Source: Muricea muricata
Lineage: Eukaryota; Cnidaria; Anthozoa; Malacalcyonacea; Plexauridae
Direction of reading: 5' to 3'
Assembly (NCBI GenBank): GCA_963855995.1
Contig: OY979717.1
Span: 70,540,354-70,604,353 of the forward strand
Length of the DNA: 64,000 nucleotides
Shown: positions 58,705 to 64,000 of the stretch, in pieces
Numbering within the stretch: the stretch's first letter is position 1
How the letters are laid out: the number at the start of each line of letters is the position of its first letter
Notes under the pieces: generated by a model
What the model saw: only the letters and a program-made list of their open reading frames with translations
Databases searched by the model: none
What the model was told of the DNA's origin: nothing
Translations under genes and position numbers: made by a program

Positions 58705-59193
58705 TAGAACCAGATGTCTCACTTCCTATCTATTCCTAATGTTTTCGTGTCCGCGATTTTTCGGCTGATCACGAATTGCACACGCGAGATGACGCAACCA
58801 GAGAGCACGAATTGCTCACGCAATGGCACTTGCCACGCTGACGTGTACTGCTTACGTGAGAGCACGAATTGGACACGCAACACCTCTGGCAAGTGTAATG
58901 CACATTTTTTATCAGAAAAAAGATAGGGAAGTGCAGAATTTTGGCAGTTAAACGGCGATTTTAGGCGCAACTACCTATTGATCTTTATTTTCTTGACGAA
59001 TTTTAGCAAGAAAGATTCACGCCACGCGAGCAAATCTGACGCGAGCGATCTGACGCGAGCAAGTCTGACGCGAGCAAATCTGACACGAGCGATCTGACGC
59101 GAGCAAATCTGACGCGAGCAAATCTGACGAAGGCTGACGCGAGCTCTTCAAAATCGCGGACATAAATTTTGCTTAGTGAGACATCTGGTTCTA
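58705..59193. mobile_element. TA-flanked MITE containing a minisatellite
   Basis: TA|TAGAACCAGATGTCTCACT at the left (58,703) and AGTGAGACATCTGGTTCTA|TA at the right (to 59,195). It lies directly against the TA that begins the next element, so one of the two inserted at the target TA of the other. Confidence 0.85.
59024..59144 (+). repeat. 14-15 bp minisatellite (CTGACGCGAGCAAAT)
   Basis: About eight units; variants with GATC or AAGT in place of AAAT. CpG-rich compared with the surrounding DNA. Confidence 0.9.
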
Positions 59194-59199
59194 TACACG

Positions 59200-59738
59200 G
59201 CCAAAAATTGAGCAGGTTGTTGGCGCATGATGGTTGAACAACACCGGAACAATGTTGTTACCATGGTTGAACAGTACTGTTGAAACAACATTGTTGAACA
59301 ATATTGTTGTAACAATATTGTTCGGACTTGATGGATGAACAATGCTGTTCCACGTTGTTGGAACAAGGGCTTAACAATACTGATAAAACAACGATGTTAA
59401 ATGTTGTCAGAACAATATTGTTAGGCGTTGTTGTTTTATCATGCCTCGACAATATTGTTGTAACAATATTGTTCGGACTTGATGGATGCACAATGCTGTT
59501 CTATGCTGTTGGAACAAGGCTCAACAATACTGATAAAACAAAGATGTTAAATGTTGTCAGAACAATATTGTTAGGCATTGTTGTTTTATCATGCCTCGAC
59601 AATATTGTTGTAACAATATTGTTCGGACTTGATGGATAAACAATGCTGTTCGATGCTGTTGGAACAAGGCTCAACAATACTGATAAAACAAAGATGTTAA
59701 ATGTTGTCAGAACAATATTGTTAGGCATTACATAGCCA
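59200..59738 (+). repeat. About 150-bp tandem array built on AACAATATTGTT
   Basis: TAACAATATTGTTCGGACTT starts at 59,310, 59,461 and 59,611 (spacing 151 and 150). Each unit holds several short palindromes (AACAATATTGTT, GAACAATGCTGTTC-like). ORFs through it are repeat artefacts. Confidence 0.92.
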
Positions 59739-59744
59739 GAAACG

Positions 59745-60330
59745 CCACAGACGTGCTGCAAGTTGTGGACTTTACCGGCTTGCTGCAAGTTGTCATCAAG
59801 TTGCAGCAAGCCTGTTGACTTCATCAAGTTGCAGCAAGTCTGTGAGGATCAGGCTTGCTGCATTTTGATATTTGCAGACTTGCTTAAGTTGTTGCAACAA
59901 CTTGCAGCAAGCTTGTGGATATCAAGTCTTGACAAGTCTGTCGCAGCAACTTGCAGCATGTCTGTTGAACGCATCAATGCTGATGCAAGTTGCGAAAATC
60001 AGACTTGCTGTAACTTGATATTTGCAGACTTGCTGCAAGTTGTTGAAACAACTTGCAGCAAGCTTGCATGTGGATATCAAGTCTTGACAAGTCTGTCGTA
60101 CAGCAACTTGCAGCAAGTCGGTTGAACGCATCAATGCTGATGCAAGTTGCAAAAATCAGACTTGCTGCAAGTTGATTTTTTCAGATTTGCTGCAAGTTGA
60201 CATCACAGACTTGCTGCAAAACTGAAACCACAAATTGCAGCATGTTTGTTGAAAGCGTCAGTGCTGATACAAGAGAATCTTGCTGCAAATTGAATAATAT
60301 ATAAGTTGCTGCAAATTTGCAGTGAAAATC
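59745..60330 (+). repeat. About 150-bp tandem array built on CTTGCTGCAAG
   Basis: GATATTTGCAGACTTGCT starts at 59,867 and 60,017, with a diverged copy at 60,173 (spacing 150 and 156). The units carry many CTTGCTGCAAGTTG / CAACTTGCAGCAAG inverted pairs. Confidence 0.9.
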
Positions 60331-61684
60331 AGACTTGATGCGATTTAATATTTTAATGCAGCCTTTCTGAAAGTTACTGAAAAAACTTGCTTGTGAATAA
60401 CAAGTCTTGTCAAAGCTATAGCCTGTATTTATATATAAGGGCTGACAGACCTAACAGTCGTTAGCGTAAAATAATTGAAATCTATCCTCGAACATTGGTT
60501 GTAAAATGTTAAAAATACGTAAGAAAAACTATTCTTGATATTTAAAATAAAGCGGCACTAAAATTAAATTTTCGCTGCAGTAACTTTGTTTATTTTTGTT
60601 AATGATAAATTGTCACGAACAGTCGATACAGCATTTGATTGGCTTTTAAAATTCAAGAACAATCAAACAACCAATCAAATCAAGATCAGACCGTATTCGT
60701 CATTACAAACAGCAAGCAACAGCAAGAAAGATATATTTAAAAAAAAACAACAGAAGATGTCAAGTCTTTGAAAGGTTGAATAGAGATTGAAGCGAAAAAA
60801 TAGAGGTACAGTTAAAGTATAGTTCTTTACTTGGTGTATAGATGGGAGTTTAGACTAAAAATGACATTTTAATCATGTTTCTTACCATTTTCATAGGCGA
60901 AAAGACATTTCGTGTTTCGGATATTTATAAAGACATTTAGCAGTATCCCAGCGAAAACGACGAAGAAAAGTCAAGCTCGCATGTGGCACGACTGCACCAT
61001 ACATAAGGTAATTGTCATCTCAACGTGTTCTTTATTTAAAACGTGTACAAGTTAGAATAGCTCTAACAGTGTTGAGAGCATTTGCGAAAAGCCGGTCGTT
61101 TCAGTACTTTTGTTGTTTTTTGAGCAGTTTTGATAATGCATGCATTTGTAAAATAAATTTCTGCGTCAATATATATAATATACTTGACTAAAATATAAAA
61201 TACTTAGCTAGAAAAGATTCAAACTTTACAATACTATCCACTGAGATTAATAATTCTATTTGAAATTTCTCTGTAGAATTTTAAGGAATTAAAAGTGATC
61301 TTGGACTTGACCATTCTACGCAAGTGAAATATTGACATTATATGGAGGAACATACTAAAAAATCGACAGCGTCGACTAAAGAAGAAGACTGTGCTAACAG
61401 ACGACAATGTTTTGGCTAGCCTGCTGATAATAAAATGGTTCTTAACGGTTTTTAATGTTAATGTTAATAATAGATCGTAGTTTTAAAAGGCGTAATGCTA
61501 TTTTTACATAATGATTAATGTAAATGACAAATGTATACGAGTATATACTGTAAGGCGGATAAAATAATATAAAGCAATTCATTTATTTCCTGTGTTTTTC
61601 TTTATGGTTTAGTCAATATGATATGCAAGCTTGATTTCCAAAGTTGTTGTCAGCAAAAAAAACTACTGTTATCATGTTGATTTT

Positions 61685-62060
61685 AGTTGTTCTAACAGCA
61701 TTGTTTAGGCTTGTTGAGTCATCAACCGGGAACAGCATTGTTCCAACAACCGAGAAAAGCACTGTTGTTTGAACAACCAGGAACAGTATTGTGTCATCAA
61801 CCGGGAACAGCATTGTTTTGACAACCGAAAACAGTACTGTTGTTTGAACAACCAGGAACAGTATTGATTCATCAACCGGGAACAGTACTGTTCCAACAAC
61901 CGAGAACAGCACTTGTTTCAACAACCAGGAACAGTATTGTGTCATCAACCAGGAACAGTACTGTTGTTTGAACAACCTGGAACAGCATTGTTCTGACAAT
62001 CGGGAACAGCATTGTTCTAACAACCGGGAACAAATTGATAACCTGGGTTGTTGAATGCCG
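61685..62060 (+). repeat. About 75-bp tandem array built on GGAACAGTACTGTTCC
   Basis: CATCAACCGGGAACAG-type starts at 61,720, 61,795, 61,870 and 61,943 (spacing 75, 75 and 73), half the period of the arrays to the left. AACAGCATTGTT and AACAGTACTGTT cores are near-palindromic. Confidence 0.92.
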
Positions 62061-62155
62061 CCCCAACAACATTGCTACATCCTGATCTCAACAGGCGTTG
62101 AACAACTTGTTGACAGCTTGCAACAACATGATGATTTTTACGCGTGTATCTGATC

Positions 62156-63077
62156 CATTGAACTATAATAGATCTGGAACGATAACTTCAGTGTTTTAAA
62201 CCTATGATTGGCTGAAGCCGGCGCGCTGGAAAATCAACATTCAAAAAGACTGGGGAGAGGTCGGATTTGGTTTTCGAGGAGTGAGAATTTTTGTTTTTCG
62301 AGCAAAAATTGGCAAGAAATACACTGTTTTTGTCGAAAGACATCATTGTTTTGGACTCAGACGAGGTTTCCTGTTTAGTTCCAACTGTCTTACACCTATC
62401 TGCAGCAAAAAGTGAGCATTTTGACTTTAATATTTTTAAAAAATTACAAATGTTTGTACGTGTCAAAGAAAACTTTGCTTTTGAGCTCAAAAAAAATATA
62501 TAATGAAACCTTTAGACAGTCCCAAACTTATTTTGCAGTGAACGCCAGGTACTCCTCTTTATTCTGAACTTTTAATCCTTGCTTTAACCCTTTTAAAACA
62601 TGAAGAAATTGACGTTTTTCATGCGTTTTTCGTAAATAATGTTTTTTAAATGTATTTTTTTCGACCCTAAAACGTCCAGTCTTCCTAAAACTTCGCACAC
62701 GGATGTATTTTGCATGGAGTTAAATATTTCCTGTGGTTTCACGTCTTGGTTCTTACTTGAACTTTCAAAAACTCAGAAAAAGTAGCCAAAATCTCGCAGA
62801 TTTTTCGTAATTTTCGCCTTTGCTGCAACATTTTTCCGTGATAGTACGATTTTTGTCAAATTTTATAACATATTATATAAATTCAACTGTCATTGTTTAA
62901 ATATTTCTGAATCTTAGAGATCTGTTAGTAGATTTAAATAAAGAATTTTACGGATACAAAAATGATATTTTTTTCACGAAATTCTTAAAAAGGACTGGGT
63001 CTACCTGCAAAGTGAACACAAAGTCGGCTTCAATTTCCCCCCCTGACTTATCGTTCCAGATCTATTATAGTTCAATG
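62156..63077. mobile_element. 922-bp TIR element with 8-bp target duplication
   Basis: The ends CATTGAACTATAATAGATCT / AGATCTATTATAGTTCAATG (30 bp, continuing GGAACGATAA) lie between perfect ATCTGATC duplications (62,148-62,155 and 63,078-63,085). Eight bases suggest hAT- or P-like mobilisation. The two overlapping frames inside (62,188-62,503) on opposite strands have no domain. Confidence 0.92.
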
Positions 63078-63200
63078 ATCTGATCTGTGGTGTTACTATG
63101 ACAACAACCTATAGAAGTACTTCATGTAATTCCGAAAATATAGTTGCATGCTCTTAGTTAATGGCGAGGGGTTGCTGCATGCATGTATTTCTAGTTATAT

Positions 63201-64000
63201 AATGTTAGGAATTTATGTGTTTTTATTGGTCGAGAGCTATGATCTCAAGAGACAGACACAGAATTGCACCACACAAAACTGTATTTCAAAATTTCAAAAT
63301 GTTTAATGCTGTTTTCTTGGTATAAAATAAATAAATAGATAAGATTTTGCTTTGTCTGTTCAGTTATAGATGAACAGTATGAATTCATAATGTGGGAAGA
63401 ACAAAAATGTGATAACTTAGCCCTGGTGACTTTCAAGCCGTTTTGAACGAAATCTGTCACTAACAATGGCAAAATACAATTATTCTTTTATCAAACCGAC
63501 ATACAGAAACATTCATTGCACCAAACAAATTCTATTGATGGTTTGTATATAATGTCATAGCAGCCATGTTGGAGGTTGAACACAGAATAAAGAATATGTT
63601 ATTAGAACTATTGATGGATCTAGCTGGCATGGATGGCCGACATTGTCTGCGCTTTCCTAGACGGATTGACTGCAAACCAGGAATAAAACCTTATCAGCGT
63701 GCCTCCTACTAGATCTAAGTATAACTGAAAACACTTACTAGAACGTAATTCGGCAGAGATTTTCTTCTCTTGGGTCAACTTCTGTTCTTCGTCAACAGTT
63801 CATGGCGAAGAAGCCTGTTTTCTTTTCGTAATATGACACATTCGTCACACACGTATGTAACCATTGTTTGGGTTCATTTTTCATTCATTTTTCACGTTAT
63901 ATCCTTCCATTTAGTTCCTTCTGGTTCAAACAAAAACAATTGTTAAACTGTGGACACTCTACTCGTACATGTAGTGTTAACCGTTCTTACAATGTCTAGT
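63201..64000. other. AT-rich window end, no gene recognised
   Basis: A 75-codon minus-strand frame (63,245-63,472) has no recognisable domain. No repeat matching the rest of the window was seen. Confidence 0.5.

Larger units (their letters stand above)
59196..62146. mobile_element. 2.95-kb TA-flanked element filled with self-complementary tandem arrays
   Basis: The left end is TA|CACGGCCAAAAATTGAGCAG; the right end is ATGATTTTTACGCGTG|TA. The ends are only partly complementary (CACG...AAAAAT), but the left end matches the 24.69-kb MITE, which shares the AACAATATTGTT core. The unique middle (about 60,340-61,680) has no domain-bearing ORF. The whole-element call is inference; the arrays themselves are certain. 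Confidence 0.6.
55219..63200 (-). repeat. Inverted copy B of the 3.7-4.4 kb repeat, split by later insertions
   Basis: The pieces 55,219-55,595, 58,432-58,700 and 63,086-63,200 are, in order, the reverse complement of 4,380 back to 3,685. The gaps are filled by a TIR element (55,596-58,431) and by a stack of elements (58,701-63,085). No coding content of its own. Confidence 0.85.

Noticed and set aside
59501..62072. Overlapping ORFs of 60-136 codons on both strands in the arrays
   Set aside because: They are translations of tandem palindromic repeats; the same words recur in several frames and strands, and no domain is present.

Overview
This is AT-rich metazoan DNA from an intron-bearing, transposon-saturated genome. 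A marine invertebrate fits best, and I favour a cnidarian. The grounds are the gene and element types (expanded Mab-21/cGAS-like genes, DUF6589-type transposase, P2X7-C-terminal-like transposon genes, a CR1/L2-like LINE tail), the GT-AG introns and the many TIR/MITE families. Nothing prokaryotic, viral or CRISPR-like was seen.

Layout. About 1.3-3.2 kb on the minus strand holds a long single-exon ORF for a secreted, N-glycosylated protein of unknown family; it is the best candidate for a host gene. From 3.2 to 22 kb there is mostly non-coding DNA with palindromic MITEs, a TIR element with a tRNA-like segment, and a decayed LINE 3' end. From 22.3 to 32.3 kb lie two same-strand Mab-21-domain (cGAS-like nucleotidyltransferase family) copies: one nearly full length but broken by nonsense codons, one 5'-truncated exactly at a MITE. 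From 33 to 39.5 kb three elements with TTAA target sites lie in a row; one carries an intact two-exon P2X7-C-terminal-like gene whose first exon sits inside the terminal inverted repeat.

From 40,447 to 51,177 there is a complete 10.7-kb DNA transposon with 75-bp TIRs and a perfect 9-bp target duplication. It holds two convergent genes: a RecQ-like SF2 helicase (+) and a seven-exon DUF6589/Academ-type transposase (-). This gene pair matches what I know as the AcademH lineage. The copy is dead: the helicase has a stop codon, a lost splice acceptor and a frameshift; the transposase has several frameshifts, a stop and a 973-bp element inserted in one exon. Two smaller MITEs sit in its introns.

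From 51.7 to 63.2 kb there is a dense nest of elements: a P2X7-like TTAA-element remnant, a large foldback, and an inverted copy of the repeat seen at 3.7-4.4 kb that is split by at least four later insertions. One of these is a 2.95-kb element filled with tandem arrays of self-complementary motifs at about 150- and 75-bp periods. The last 0.8 kb is unremarkable.

All coordinates were worked out by reading; splice sites and frameshifts are inferred from frame, splice consensus and remembered family patterns, without alignment.
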